A stretch of DNA of 64,000 nt from Myxococcus qinghaiensis (GTDB taxonomy: Bacteria > Myxococcota > Myxococcia > Myxococcales > Myxococcaceae), in NCBI RefSeq assembly GCF_024198215.1, contig NZ_JAKCFA010000022.1, forward strand, positions 124,001 through 188,000, read 5' to 3'. The notes below the pieces were generated by a model. It did no database searches, was not told where the DNA came from, and saw only the letters and a list, made by a program, of their open reading frames with translations. The position numbers were made by a program, and so were the translations under genes. This document shows, in pieces, positions 24,753 to 34,463 of the stretch; the stretch's first letter is position 1, and each line of letters begins with the position of its first letter.

Positions 24753-26916
24753 TTGTCATTGACTCCAACTCAAGTTCCACGAAGTCTGGCTTTCGTCGCC
24801 CTGCTCGCGGTGCTGGCCACGGGCACCCGGGCAGCGGCCGTGAGGACCCCGCCACCGCCCGTGATCATCAGCGTCGGCCAGTCACAGACCCTCCTGCCCT
24901 CGCGCGGCACCGCGCAGTTGATGGTGCGGGCACAAAATCCCCAGGGCGGCAGACTCGTCTTCACCTGGACCGCCAGCATGGGAGAGCTCGGCACCCCGCT
25001 TCACGGCGAGGACGTCAGTGAAGTCACCTGGACCGCTCCGGACTGCATCATCCCCGGCAGCTTCCCCGTGAAGGTCACCGTCACCAACGCCCAGGGCCTC
25101 TCGGCCGAAATGGATTTCTCCTTCCACGTCGGCCCGACCATCTACGACAACCATCAGCCACCGTTCGCGGAAGGCCAGTTCGAGTCCCTTCAGAACATGT
25201 TCCTCACGTCGGACGGAACGCTGGAGTATCAACACCACGCCCCGTTCGCGCTGGACGCCGAGCGCATCGTCGCCCCCACGGACCAGGAGGTCTCCCTCAC
25301 GTTCCTGAGCCAGAACGCCCTGGCCTCTCATTCGATGGGCTGGCTGTACTACGACGACGTCGTCGCCCGAGGCTACGTCGATACCAAGGGCACACCTGAC
25401 TCCTCCGACGACACCCTGGTGGACACCAACGGCAATGGCATCACGGACTTCCACGAGGACCTCTACAACCTCGCCCCGACCGGCGGCCCCCAGGCGCGCC
25501 CCTACGTCGGCAGGACGCGCCGCTGCTCCCGGCTGTTCGACTCCGGTGGCTTCGTCTACAGCACGCCAGACATCGCGATGAGCGCGGGTTGCTCCGCGGC
25601 CTTCTCACGGGGTGTCTCCCTGGACGATGCCCGGCCCGGACGGGCAGGTGAGCTCATCCGCGCCGATGTCGTCGGCGTCCTCGCCCCCTCCACCACCGCC
25701 CCGCCCGGCAGTGGCTTCTCCGACGGAGGCCTCTTCTCTCGCATTCCCAACCTGCTCGAGCCTGCCGCGACCGAGAATGGAGACAAGGGACTGGGGAATC
25801 TGGCCTTCCTGCTCACCGATGACGACAACGACAGGACCAGCTTCAAGCGGCTCGGTCCCGTCGAGGACAGGTCGGACTTTTCCGGGGACGGCCTCCCTGA
25901 CTACGACGTCTCCGCGTACACGCCCTCGGGCCTGCTCCGGGCCACCAATCCAGACCCTGGAATGACAGCGTTCGACCGCACGGTGAAGCTGGGAGTCCAT
26001 CCAGGGTGGCCGGGAGATCGTCTTCTTCCTCATCGCCTACTACGACGCCGAACACGACCCGGCCGGCGACGGCACGGTGTTTCCGTGTCTCAAGAAGGCC
26101 GTGGATGGCCGGTGCACCCTGCACCTCAAGACCTCCACGTCCGTCTTCTTCTCGAAGTCGCGCTGGAATCTGGACCAGGACTCCCGGGGCACCACGCCCG
26201 TGGCCGAGCACAACCTGGGCTGCGTGGCGGATACGCGGTGCACCCCCTCCGTGCCCAACAACCCCTACGCATGCACCCTGTACACGACGGGCCAGCGGCT
26301 CTGCGGCTGGCTGGACTGGTCGGCCCATGACCTGCTCCGGTCTCCGGCCTACGGAAACATCACCCTTCCAAGGGAATACAGCGGAGTTCCCGCCACGAGC
26401 CACGGCAACATGCCGCACGTGGAACTCGGTTCGATGACCACGCTTCCGGGAACCTGGCTCCTCGGCTTCGAGGACCTCAATGGAGGAGGCGACCGGGACT
26501 TCGCCAATGTTGTGTTCCTCCTCCAGTCACGACCCGTGACGGGGCTCGTGCGCTCCCATGTCATCAGCGACATTCCACCGAGCATGGACAGCCACTGCGC
26601 CATCTCCCGCGTGCGCATCCAGAAGGCCGAAGGTGGGCTCTCGACCTGCCAGACCTACCCGCCAGCCACCAGCCAGTTCTCCTATGCCATCGCCACCGAC
26701 TGCAGAACGTGCACGGAGGAGTTCTGCGTGCGAAACCCCTCGCCCACCTGGAGGCCGATGTCCTTCGTGGGGGGGCGACCCGAGGCCATCCTGGACCTCT
26801 CGCCGTTCTCGGGGACCCAGCTTTGCTGGAAGGCCACCGTGAACACCTCGGACCCCACGTGCCGGCCGGAGATCTTCTACCTGGATGTCGGCTACGAACT
26901 GGGCTTCGTGCCCTGA
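24753..26916 (+). pseudogene. tandem DUF4114-like paralogue 2, interrupted by a one-base frameshift
   Basis: Nearly colinear with paralogue 1 and with the same TTG start (CCGAGGGGGATTGTC before TTG 24753). The reading frame is intact to VKLG near 25995; there the copy has one extra base compared with paralogue 1 (GGAGTCCATC against GGGCGCATC). The upstream frame then runs on as Arg/Pro-rich nonsense to a stop at 26330. The rest of the protein continues in the next frame, open to 26916 and still highly similar, including LLGFEDLNGGGDRDFANVVF. No homopolymer lies at the break. It is a young pseudogene, a phase-variable or recoded gene, or a sequencing error. Confidence 0.75.
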
Positions 26917-26935
26917 GCCCAGCTCCCGCGAAACA

Positions 26936-26987
26936 CTGACGTGAGCCGACGAGTCCCTTCCTTCGTGGAGGGCTCGTCGCGCGTCAG
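26936..26987. terminator. bidirectional terminator-like hairpin between convergent genes
   Basis: CTGACG (26936-26941) pairs with CGTCAG (26982-26987), and inside it GACGAG (26948-26953) pairs with CTCGTC (26973-26978), extended by CCCT/AGGG around a loop of about ten bases. It sits in the 67-base space between the DUF4114 paralogue and the convergent SH3-like gene. No T-run follows, as is usual in high-GC genomes. Confidence 0.5.
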
Positions 26988-27922
26988 GGCGCCGATTCCG
27001 CCACGGAGGAGGAGGGCGCGGGATTCAGGTCGGTGTAGACGCCGTCCTTGAGCTGGTAGCGCGTCGTCTCCTTCGTCTTCACCACCTTGCCGGACTCATC
27101 CTCTTCCTCGTTGGTCCGCACCACCGTGAGCTGCTTCTTCCCCGCCTGGAAGGAGACCTTGAAGCGGGAGAAGGTGGGCGAGTCCGACAAGCCCGCCACC
27201 TCCAGCCCCAGCTTCGCCTTGCCCAGCACGCCCTTCTTGTTCCCCGGCACCGTGTAGCTCACGTAGCTCGTCCTGAAGTCGCCGCAGGCCTCGGGCGAGG
27301 AGTCCACCTGCAACAGGGTGACGCCCGCGGTCTTCGCCGGAACGAGCTTCGCCGTCGCGGGCCCTCCATTCACGCTGAGATACCCCTGCCCGGCGGGCGA
27401 GAGGTCCACGCTGCTGACCCGTCGGGGCGGCTTCACGTTCGGCTCCAGGACGCGGACGCGAATCTTGAAGTCCCCACTCATCACCACCGTGGCGATCTCC
27501 TTCTCCCCGTCCCCGTCGAAGTCCCCTTCGAAGCGGAACGGCGTCAGCGTGTTGCCGAAGAGCCAGCCCTTGAAGACCGCGTCGTCCGCGGCGTCCGCCG
27601 TGCCCTTCGCGTCCACGTACTCCACCGAGTACCAGTGGTTGACGTACTCCCCCACCTTCAAGCGCTCCTTGCCCTTCTCCAGCACTCGCACGGCCGCGCC
27701 CAGGGGCAGCGTCGCGACCACCGCGCCTTCCGCCGAGGCGGTCTGCCGGAGGTTCGCTTCATCCACCCCCACGTAGAGAGGCTCCTTCATTTCGGAAGGC
27801 TCCCACTCCGTGAAGGAGTAGCTCTCCAGCGTTCGCTGCACGCCCTCCTCCACCGACTCGGCGGTGTAGTGGATGTCGGGCGTCTGCGACAGGAGCAGCG
27901 ACAGCAACAAGCCGGGCGTCAT
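26984..27922 (-). CDS. secreted SH3-domain-like protein
   Basis: A 312-residue protein with a short signal (MTPGLLLSLLLSQTPD). Residues ~35-95 resemble a bacterial SH3 domain (YVGVDEANLRQTASAEGAVVATLPLGAAVRVLEKG...NHWYSVEYV), usually a peptidoglycan- or surface-binding module. It is followed by an aspartate-rich DFDGDGEKEIATVVM loop of the calcium-binding FG-GAP/EF-hand-like type and a beta-rich C-terminal part ending in a Ser/Ala tail. Role unknown; probably periplasmic or surface. GGATGG precedes the ATG. It diverges from dacB across 236 bases in which I see no further feature. Confidence 0.65.
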   Translation of the reverse strand: MTPGLLLSLLLSQTPDIHYTAESVEEGVQRTLESYSFTEWEPSEMKEPLYVGVDEANLRQTASAEGAVVATLPLGAAVRVLEKGKERLKVGEYVNHWYSVEYVDAKGTADAADDAVFKGWLFGNTLTPFRFEGDFDGDGEKEIATVVMSGDFKIRVRVLEPNVKPPRRVSSVDLSPAGQGYLSVNGGPATAKLVPAKTAGVTLLQVDSSPEACGDFRTSYVSYTVPGNKKGVLGKAKLGLEVAGLSDSPTFSRFKVSFQAGKKQLTVVRTNEEEDESGKVVKTKETTRYQLKDGVYTDLNPAPSSSVAESAP

Positions 27923-28158
27923 CGGGAACCATCCAGGGCGAGAAGCAGCGGGGCCCTTTCTGCGACAACCCGCGCCGCCGAAGCAAGGCAGCCCCCTGAT
28001 TCCCGATTCCTCGCATCCGCCTGGGGCACCTCGGCCCCCATCCCACGGGGCCTGGGAGGAGGGGTCGCATACCGGACGGCCAGGGTGGCATGACACCCTC
28101 GCGTCGACACCACGCCGCATGACACCCACGTCCGCGAAGCGTTAGCGTGGCCCGGGTG

Positions 28159-29646
28159 ATGAGCCGCGCCCTGCCCCTCTCCCTGTTGCTGGCCTCCGCC
28201 CTGCTTCCCGGCTGCCGCCACGCGCAGCATCCCGCAGCGCCCACCGTGGGCTCGGTGGCGAGCAGCCTCTTCGCCACCCTGGAGGAGGAGGGCGCGCTCG
28301 CGAGCGCCTTCGTGCTGGACGCGCGCACCGGCGAGCCGCTGTATGCGCACCGCGAGCACGTCCGCCTGCTGCCCGCGTCCACGATGAAGGTCGTCTCCAC
28401 CGCGTCGGTGCTCTCCGCGCTCGGGGCGGACTTCCGCTTCCAGACGCTGGTGACGCTGGAGGGCACGTTGACCGATGGGCTCTACCTCGGAGACCTCGTG
28501 GTGGAGCCGTCGGGCGACCCGTCGCTGGGCTCGTGGCGCTTTCCGGAGACGGCGCTCGCGTGCGAGCAGGTCGCGGACGCGCTCCAGGCGCGCGGTGTCC
28601 AGCAGTGGCGCGGACAGGTGCGCGTGCGCGGCACCGACGACGTGGAGGCCGCCTTCGGTCCGGGCTGGGCCTGGGATGACGCCGCCTATGCGTACAGCGC
28701 CGCGCCCACGCCCTTCGTCTTCCGGGAGAACGTGGTGGACCTCGCGCTGTCCCGCGCGGACGGCGCCGACTGCGCGCTGCCTCCCACCGTGCAGCTCACC
28801 CCCGCCTTCGCCACCCTCTCCGCCATCGTCCGCGTGGACGCGAACGCGGAGCGCGCCAACCTCTCCTGCACCCGCCAGCGCGGCGCCCCCGGCGTGCGCT
28901 GCGTGTGGCGCTCTCCCGTCAACCAGTGCCCCCGCTCCGCCGCCGTGAAGCTCTCCGTGGACGAGCCCCAGGTCCTCTTCTCCGCCTGCGTGGAGGAGGC
29001 CCTGCTCAAGCGCGGCGTGCCCCGGCTCCCCGCCACCCTGGAGGCTCCCAGCCCCCTGCGTCCCCCCGTGCCGGAGCCGCTCGTGACGCTGGTCAGCCCG
29101 CCCCTGTCGGAGCTGGTGAAGGCCACCAACAAGGAGTCCCTCAACCTCTACGCGGAGCGCCTGGGCCTGCGCTTCGCTCGCGAGAGAAGCGGCACGGAGG
29201 GCTATGCCACGCTGCGCACCGCGCTGGCGGAGGAGCTCATCCGTCGCGGCATCCCCGCCCGGGACTTGCGCCCTGTCGATGGCAGCGGCCTGTCCCGCTA
29301 CAACCTGGCCACCGCGCGGGGCCTGGCGCGCGTGCTCTTCACCAGCCTGCGAGAGCCCTATGGCGACGCGCTGGTGGACAGCCTGCCCATCGCCGGCGTC
29401 GACGGGACGTTGGCCACCCGCCCCGTCACGCCCCTCACCGCGGGCCGCATCCGCGCCAAGACGGGCACGCTCTCCGGCCAGAAGTGCTTCGCGGGCGTGG
29501 TGGACCGGCCCGGCGACCCCGAGCATCCGCGCGTCGTCTTCGCCCTGATGCTCGGCAACATGGACGAGAGCACCGCCCTCCCCGCCAATGAGGCTTTCGA
29601 CCGCTTCGCCGCCGCGCTGGTGGAGCTGCCCCTGCGCGCCCCTTGA
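28159..29646 (+). CDS. dacB: D-alanyl-D-alanine carboxypeptidase/endopeptidase, PBP4 type (lipoprotein)
   Basis: A 495-residue peptidase family S13 protein. Its active-site motifs are clear: SxxK as STMK in LLPASTMKVVSTASVL, SxN as SLN in NKESLNLYAERL, and KTG in RIRAKTGTLSGQ. It trims or cuts peptidoglycan cross-links in the periplasm. The signal ends in SALLPGC, so it is likely a lipoprotein anchored to a membrane. The ATG at 28159 starts the signal; a GTG at 28147 would add four residues. Motif order and length agree with the family. Confidence 0.9.
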   Translation: MSRALPLSLLLASALLPGCRHAQHPAAPTVGSVASSLFATLEEEGALASAFVLDARTGEPLYAHREHVRLLPASTMKVVSTASVLSALGADFRFQTLVTLEGTLTDGLYLGDLVVEPSGDPSLGSWRFPETALACEQVADALQARGVQQWRGQVRVRGTDDVEAAFGPGWAWDDAAYAYSAAPTPFVFRENVVDLALSRADGADCALPPTVQLTPAFATLSAIVRVDANAERANLSCTRQRGAPGVRCVWRSPVNQCPRSAAVKLSVDEPQVLFSACVEEALLKRGVPRLPATLEAPSPLRPPVPEPLVTLVSPPLSELVKATNKESLNLYAERLGLRFARERSGTEGYATLRTALAEELIRRGIPARDLRPVDGSGLSRYNLATARGLARVLFTSLREPYGDALVDSLPIAGVDGTLATRPVTPLTAGRIRAKTGTLSGQKCFAGVVDRPGDPEHPRVVFALMLGNMDESTALPANEAFDRFAAALVELPLRAP

Positions 29647-29808
29647 CGTAGGACGTCCTCGAATTCCCTGGCGGGTTTGACGCACCGCACGCCTGGAGGC
29701 AACCCGAGGGAACACCCGTCCCATGACGACATTCCCCTGTCGGGAACGGGCGCCATGGGGGATGGGACGTGGCAGGCTGCGCCCGCCTTTCCCCATTCCG
29801 AGGTGAAC

Positions 29809-31986
29809 ATGAAGCTGACAACCGCAATGGCCGCGGCGGCACTGCTGCTGCCACTCACGTCCCCGGCCGCCGGCAAGGGCGCGTCCAAGCCGCCCGTCAC
29901 CGAGAAGCAGGAGGTCGTCGACACCTACCACGGCACGGAGGTGAAGGACCCCTACCAGTGGCTGGAGGCCACCGACGACGCGAAGGTGAAGCAGTGGAAC
30001 GACGCGCAGAACGCCCACACGCGGGCCATCCTGGACAAGCTGCCGGGCCGCGAGGGCATCCGCCAGCGCGTCGCCGAGCTCCTGTCCTGGAAGTCCCCGG
30101 GCTACGGCGGCCTGACGGAGGCCAACGGCACCCTCATCGGCATCAAGTTCCAGCCGCCCCGGCAGCAGCCGTACGTGGTGGTCATCGGCTCTCCGGACGA
30201 CACGTCGAAGGAGCGCTCACTGCTGGACCCCATGGTCATCGACCCGTCGGGCCACACCACCATCGACTTCATCGAGCCCACGCTGGACGGCAAGAAGCTG
30301 GCCGTGTCGCTGTCGAAGAACGGCACGGAGAGCGGTGACGTCTCCGTCTATGACGTGGCCACGGGCAAGCCGCTGCCGAACGAAGTCGTGCCTCGCGTCA
30401 ATGGCGGCACGGCGGGCGGTGGCCTCGCGTGGAACGCGGACGGGACGGGCTACTTCTACACCCGCTATCCGCGCGGCGAGGAGCGCCCGGCGGCGGACCG
30501 CGACTTCTTCCAGCAGGTGTACTTCCACAAGCTGGGCACGCCCACGGAGCAGGACACATACGCGCTGGGCAAGGACTTCCCGCGCATCGCCATGACGGAG
30601 CTGGAGACGTCGCCCGACGGCAAGTACATCAAGGCGATGGTCGCCAACGGCGACGGCGGCGAGTTCATGCTCTACCTCCACGGCCCCGACGGGAAGTGGA
30701 CGCAGGTGACGAAGTTCGCGGACAAGGTCATCCGCGCCCGCTTCGGCCACGACGGCGCCCTCTACCTGCTCAGCCGGCAGGACGCGCCGCGCGGCAAGGT
30801 GCTGCGCCTGGCCCTGGCCACGCCGACGCTGGACAAGGCCACGGTGCTGCTGCCCGAGGGTGAGGCCAGCGTCCAGGGCTTCTTCCCGACGAAGTCGCGG
30901 CTGTACGTGAGCGAGCAGCTCGGCGGCCCGTCGCAGCTGCGCATGGTGGACCTGAAGGGCAAGGACCTGGGCCTGGTGCCCACCCCGCCGGTGTCGTCGG
31001 TGGGCGGGCTGGTGAGCGCGGGCGGCGACGACGTCTACTTCAGCAACTCCAGCTTCGTTCAGCCGCAGGCCTGGTACCGCTTCACCGCCGCGGACGGCAA
31101 GGTGACCAAGACGGCCCTGGCCAAGACTTCGCCGCTGGACGTCAGTGACGTGGAGGTGGTGCGCGCCGAGGCCACGTCGAAGGACGGCACCAAGGTCCCC
31201 CTCACCATCCTCAAGAAGAAGGGCACGAAGCTCAACGGCAACAACCCCACGCTGCTCACCGGCTACGGCGGCTTCAACGTCTCCATCAGCCCGGGCTTCA
31301 GCCCGCTGGCGGGCCTGTGGCTGGAGCAGGGCGGCGTGTACGCCATCGCCAACCTGCGCGGCGGCTCGGAGTTCGGCGAGAAGTGGCACGCCGAGGGCTC
31401 GCTGACGAAGAAGCAGAACGTCTTCGACGACTTCTACGCCTGCGCGAAGCTGCTGGTGGACCAGAAGTACACGCAGCCCAAGAAGCTGGCCATCCAGGGC
31501 GGCAGCAACGGCGGCCTGCTGATGGGCGCCGCCGTCACCCAGCACCCGGAGGCGTACGGCGCCGTGGTGGCCCGCGTGGGCCTCTACGACATGCTGCGCT
31601 CGGAGCGCACGTCCAACGGCCAGTTCAACGTCACCGAGTACGGCACGGTGAAGGACCCCGAGCAGTTCAAGGCGCTGCTGGCGTACTCGCCCGTCCACAA
31701 CGTGAAGGACGGCGTGAAGTACCCGCCCGTGCTCTTCACCTCCGGCGCCAATGACCCGCGCGTGGACCCGTTCCACTCGCGGAAGATGGTCGCCCGGATG
31801 CAGACGGCCACGTCGGCCAAGAATCCCATTCTCCTGCGCGCCGACGCGGAGACGGGCCACGGCTCCGGCACCCCGCTCAACTCCCGCATCGAGGAGGAGG
31901 TGGACGCGTACTCGTTCATCTTCAGCCAGCTCGGCGTGAAGTACCTGCCGCCCGCGAAGAAGGTGGCGGCTCCCAAGCCGCAGTAG
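29809..31986 (+). CDS. prolyl oligopeptidase (family S9A), exported
   Basis: A 725-residue serine peptidase. The N-terminal signal (MKLTTAMAAAALLLPLTSPAAG) places it in the periplasm or outside. The seven-bladed propeller region carries the family opening DTYHGTEVKDPYQWLE. The C-terminal alpha/beta-hydrolase has Ser in GGSNGGLLMGAAV, Asp in SGANDPRVDPFHSRKM and His in ETGHGSG. It cleaves short peptides after proline. ATG 29809 follows GAGGTG; an upstream in-frame Met at 29677 lacks a signal and was rejected. A strong terminator hairpin follows. Confidence 0.92.
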   Translation: MKLTTAMAAAALLLPLTSPAAGKGASKPPVTEKQEVVDTYHGTEVKDPYQWLEATDDAKVKQWNDAQNAHTRAILDKLPGREGIRQRVAELLSWKSPGYGGLTEANGTLIGIKFQPPRQQPYVVVIGSPDDTSKERSLLDPMVIDPSGHTTIDFIEPTLDGKKLAVSLSKNGTESGDVSVYDVATGKPLPNEVVPRVNGGTAGGGLAWNADGTGYFYTRYPRGEERPAADRDFFQQVYFHKLGTPTEQDTYALGKDFPRIAMTELETSPDGKYIKAMVANGDGGEFMLYLHGPDGKWTQVTKFADKVIRARFGHDGALYLLSRQDAPRGKVLRLALATPTLDKATVLLPEGEASVQGFFPTKSRLYVSEQLGGPSQLRMVDLKGKDLGLVPTPPVSSVGGLVSAGGDDVYFSNSSFVQPQAWYRFTAADGKVTKTALAKTSPLDVSDVEVVRAEATSKDGTKVPLTILKKKGTKLNGNNPTLLTGYGGFNVSISPGFSPLAGLWLEQGGVYAIANLRGGSEFGEKWHAEGSLTKKQNVFDDFYACAKLLVDQKYTQPKKLAIQGGSNGGLLMGAAVTQHPEAYGAVVARVGLYDMLRSERTSNGQFNVTEYGTVKDPEQFKALLAYSPVHNVKDGVKYPPVLFTSGANDPRVDPFHSRKMVARMQTATSAKNPILLRADAETGHGSGTPLNSRIEEEVDAYSFIFSQLGVKYLPPAKKVAAPKPQ

Positions 31987-32010
31987 CGCGCCACACTTTC
32001 GCGCTGTCGT

Positions 32011-32060
32011 GAGGCCCGCCCTGGGCCCGGAGGAGACACTCCGGGCTCGCGGCGGGCCTC
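32011..32060 (+). terminator. strong two-part terminator hairpin after prolyl oligopeptidase
   Basis: GAGGCCCGCC (32011-32020) pairs perfectly with GGCGGGCCTC (32051-32060). After symmetric four-base internal loops, GCCCGGAG (32025-32032) pairs with CTCCGGGC (32039-32046) around a six-base loop. It begins 25 bases after the stop. No T-run follows. Confidence 0.75.
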
Positions 32061-32124
32061 GACATGTCCGGTGACGCCCACGGACACCTGGAGCGTCGGC
32101 GCGCGCGGTGACAGATTGCGCGGC

Positions 32125-33216
32125 ATGGACCTGTCCCCGCTCGAAGCGCTCACGACTCCCGCCGCCCTGGTGGACCTGGAACGCGTGGAGGCCAACCTGC
32201 GGCGCGTGGCCGCGTACTCGCGCCAGCACCGCCTGCACTGGCGCCCCCATACGAAGACGCACAAGACCGCGGAGCTCACCGCGCTCCAGCTCGCCGCCGG
32301 AGCCGTGGGCGTCACCGTCGCCACCCCGCGCGAAGCCGAGCTCATGGCCACCGTCTCGGATGACGTGCTGCTGGCCTATCCCCCCGTGGGCGCGAGCAGG
32401 CTCGCGCAGCTCATGGCCCTGCCCCGCCGCACGCGGCTCATGGTGGCGCTCGACTCGGTGGAGGCGCTCCAGGGCTTGAGCCACGCGGCGCGGGACGCGG
32501 GCCGCACCGTGGGCGTGCTGGTGGAGTTGGATTTGGGCATGCGCCGCGTGGGCGTGCAGACGCCGGCCGACGCCGTGGCCCTGGCCCACCGAATCGCCGC
32601 CATGCCTTCCGTGACGTACCGAGGCGTCATCTTCTATCCGGGCCACGTGCGCGCGCCGGTGGAGCAGCAGGAAGCCGCCGTGAAGGAGCAGACCGCGCGC
32701 GTGCGTGAGTTCGTGGACGCGCTCGCCGCCGAGGGCCTCCGCCCCGAAGTGGTGAGCGGAGGCTCCACGCCCATGCTGTGGCGCTCACACGAGGTGGAGG
32801 GCCTGACGGAGATCCGCCCGGGCATCAACGTGCTGAATGACCGCAACACCGCCGCGCTCGGCGCATGCGCGTGGAGCGACTGTGCCTTCTCCGTCCTGAC
32901 GACGGTGGTGAGCACCGCCGTTCCCGGACAGGTGGTGGTCGACGCGGGCTCCAAGGCCCTGGCCAAGGAGGAAGGACTCGCGCCGGCGGGCGGCTACGGC
33001 GCCCTGCTGGACAGACCGGAGCTCGTCATCCGAAGCGTCTCCGAGGAGCACGGCCTGCTCGACGTCTCCAACACGTCCTGGCGTCCCCGCGTGGGAGACC
33101 GCCTGCGCGTCGTCCCCAACCACGTCTGCGCCGCCGTCAACCTGCACGAGCGGCTGCACGTCCTGCGCGGCGACACCATGACGGCGTGCTGGCCCGTCGC
33201 CGCGCGAGGCTGGTAG
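32125..33216 (+). CDS. PLP-dependent D-threonine aldolase / D-serine dehydratase family protein
   Basis: A 363-residue fold-type III PLP enzyme. The N-terminal alanine-racemase-like barrel carries the pyridoxal lysine in HWRPHTKTHKTAEL. The C-terminal metal site is VPNHVCAAVNL, a His-x-Cys pair as in zinc D-serine dehydratases; many D-threonine aldolases have His and Asp there, so I lean to the dehydratase-like side. It acts on beta-hydroxy-D-amino acids in the cytoplasm. The start at 32125 gives the family N-terminus (PLEALTTPAALVDLERVEANL). A link to the D-aminoacylase and DAO genes of the window is only suggestive. Confidence 0.82.
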   Translation: MDLSPLEALTTPAALVDLERVEANLRRVAAYSRQHRLHWRPHTKTHKTAELTALQLAAGAVGVTVATPREAELMATVSDDVLLAYPPVGASRLAQLMALPRRTRLMVALDSVEALQGLSHAARDAGRTVGVLVELDLGMRRVGVQTPADAVALAHRIAAMPSVTYRGVIFYPGHVRAPVEQQEAAVKEQTARVREFVDALAAEGLRPEVVSGGSTPMLWRSHEVEGLTEIRPGINVLNDRNTAALGACAWSDCAFSVLTTVVSTAVPGQVVVDAGSKALAKEEGLAPAGGYGALLDRPELVIRSVSEEHGLLDVSNTSWRPRVGDRLRVVPNHVCAAVNLHERLHVLRGDTMTACWPVAARGW

Positions 33217-33222
33217 TCCGCC

Positions 33223-34224
33223 TCACACCAGCTTGTCGAGCCGCCCCAGCTCCCGCGAGAGCATCGCCTCCAGCTCGCGGATGTTGCGGTAGACGATGCA
33301 CCGGTAGGACGCGACGTCGAAGCGCAGCTCCCGCACGTCGCGGACCAGGAGCAGCGTGGGCCGCCCCTTGCCCCACGCATAGCCGACCTCCAGGTACACG
33401 TTGGGGTTGGCCAGCGACAGGTCGGCGATGACGACCTTCGCCGTGTCGATGCGCTCCTTGATGCGCTGGATGATGGGCCCGTCGAACACGGCCTGGTCCA
33501 CGCGCTCGCACAGCAGGCCCGCCGCATTCACCGGCCCCTGGATGCCGTAGTGGTACGTGTCCTCCAGCTCGGGCGCGAAGGGCATGGCCACGAAGGCGTG
33601 CGGCTTCGCCATGGACACCGTGCCCGCGCTCGCCATGGAAGGCGCCTGCACGAAGGCGCTGTTGCGCCGCACCCGGAAGCCTCCTCCCGGCAGCGTCTCC
33701 ACGCCGGGCGTTCCCCCCAGGCCCCGCTCCAGCGCCTTGCGCAGCCGCAGCGCGCGGCGCATGTCCAGCTCGACCACCGTGAAGCGCTCCAACCCCTTGG
33801 GGCCCGTGCCGCGCTGGAAGGCCTCGATGAGCCCGCCCACGAAGGCCAGCACCGCCTCGTCCTCGTCCAGCCCGTAGTTGGGGCCGTGCACCGTGCCCGC
33901 CGCGTGCTTCAGGTGGGGCTGCGCCTCCAGCGCCTTCAGCGCGCGCAGCGTGAACTGGCGAATCTCGTGGTAGCCAAACGCGCCCAGGCGAACCGTGCCC
34001 ACGAAGAGCGCCAGGGGCGAGGCCAGCGCGCCGCGCGTCTCCAGGAAGCGGTGCTCGCCCGGCTGGACCTCCCACTGCGCGGGCTCCACCCCCGCGGCCG
34101 CCAGTCGCCGTGAAGCCTCTCCGGAGGCGCCGTACAGCCTCTGTGCATATTTGAACAGGGCGACGTCCGCCTTCATCTCGGTGACGTCACCCACCTCCAG
34201 CACCACGTCGAGAGCCGCGCTCAT
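33223..34224 (-). CDS. two-domain protein with nucleoside-deoxyribosyltransferase/TIR-like C-terminus
   Basis: A 333-residue cytoplasmic protein. The N-terminal half (VVLEVGDVTEMKADVALFKY...GTVRLGAFGYHEIRQFTLRALKAL...GLDEDEAVLAFVGGLIEAF) has the rhythm of a macro/M17-N-like alpha-beta-alpha fold. The C-terminal half is a Rossmann-like module: FVAMPFAPELEDTYHYGI, RIDTAKVVIADLSLANPNVYLEVGYAWGKG and a YRCIVY strand. The Glu of NPNVYLEVGYA is in the position of the catalytic glutamate in nucleoside deoxyribosyltransferases and NAD-cleaving TIR proteins. Such pairings occur in phage-defence and NAD-signalling proteins; that role is inference. It diverges from the StyA-like gene. Confidence 0.6.
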   Translation of the reverse strand: MSAALDVVLEVGDVTEMKADVALFKYAQRLYGASGEASRRLAAAGVEPAQWEVQPGEHRFLETRGALASPLALFVGTVRLGAFGYHEIRQFTLRALKALEAQPHLKHAAGTVHGPNYGLDEDEAVLAFVGGLIEAFQRGTGPKGLERFTVVELDMRRALRLRKALERGLGGTPGVETLPGGGFRVRRNSAFVQAPSMASAGTVSMAKPHAFVAMPFAPELEDTYHYGIQGPVNAAGLLCERVDQAVFDGPIIQRIKERIDTAKVVIADLSLANPNVYLEVGYAWGKGRPTLLLVRDVRELRFDVASYRCIVYRNIRELEAMLSRELGRLDKLV

Positions 34225-34463
34225 CCCTCGACTGTAGGGCCGTCGACTGTCCTCACCCAACCCGGAACCCAACGGTCCAATCGCGAACGGGTGCCCGGGG
34301 ACCCCCATGGCCCTGAGACTCGGGGTATGACCAGTCTAAAGAACTCCATTCGCATTGTGATATGGAGCCCTGCGCACCCCGGACTACCCGGGGAACCCCA
34401 CATCCCCTGAGGGGCGGTCCCGACTCAAAGTCTTTCACGTCGGGAAAAGTGAAGGAGAGACAG

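Noticed and set aside
24753..26916. Programmed frameshift in the second DUF4114 paralogue
   Set aside because: No slippery heptamer or homopolymer is present at the break, and the intact sister shows that one base was simply added; kept as pseudogene or sequencing error.
28147..29646. Long open frames opposite dacB and the prolyl oligopeptidase
   Set aside because: Same shadow-frame effect; the plus strand has full catalytic motif sets.
34360..34430. Small palindromes (CCCCTGAGGGG and CCCCGG-type runs) before the StyA-like gene
   Set aside because: Short GC-only palindromes are common by chance at this base composition, and position gives no further support.
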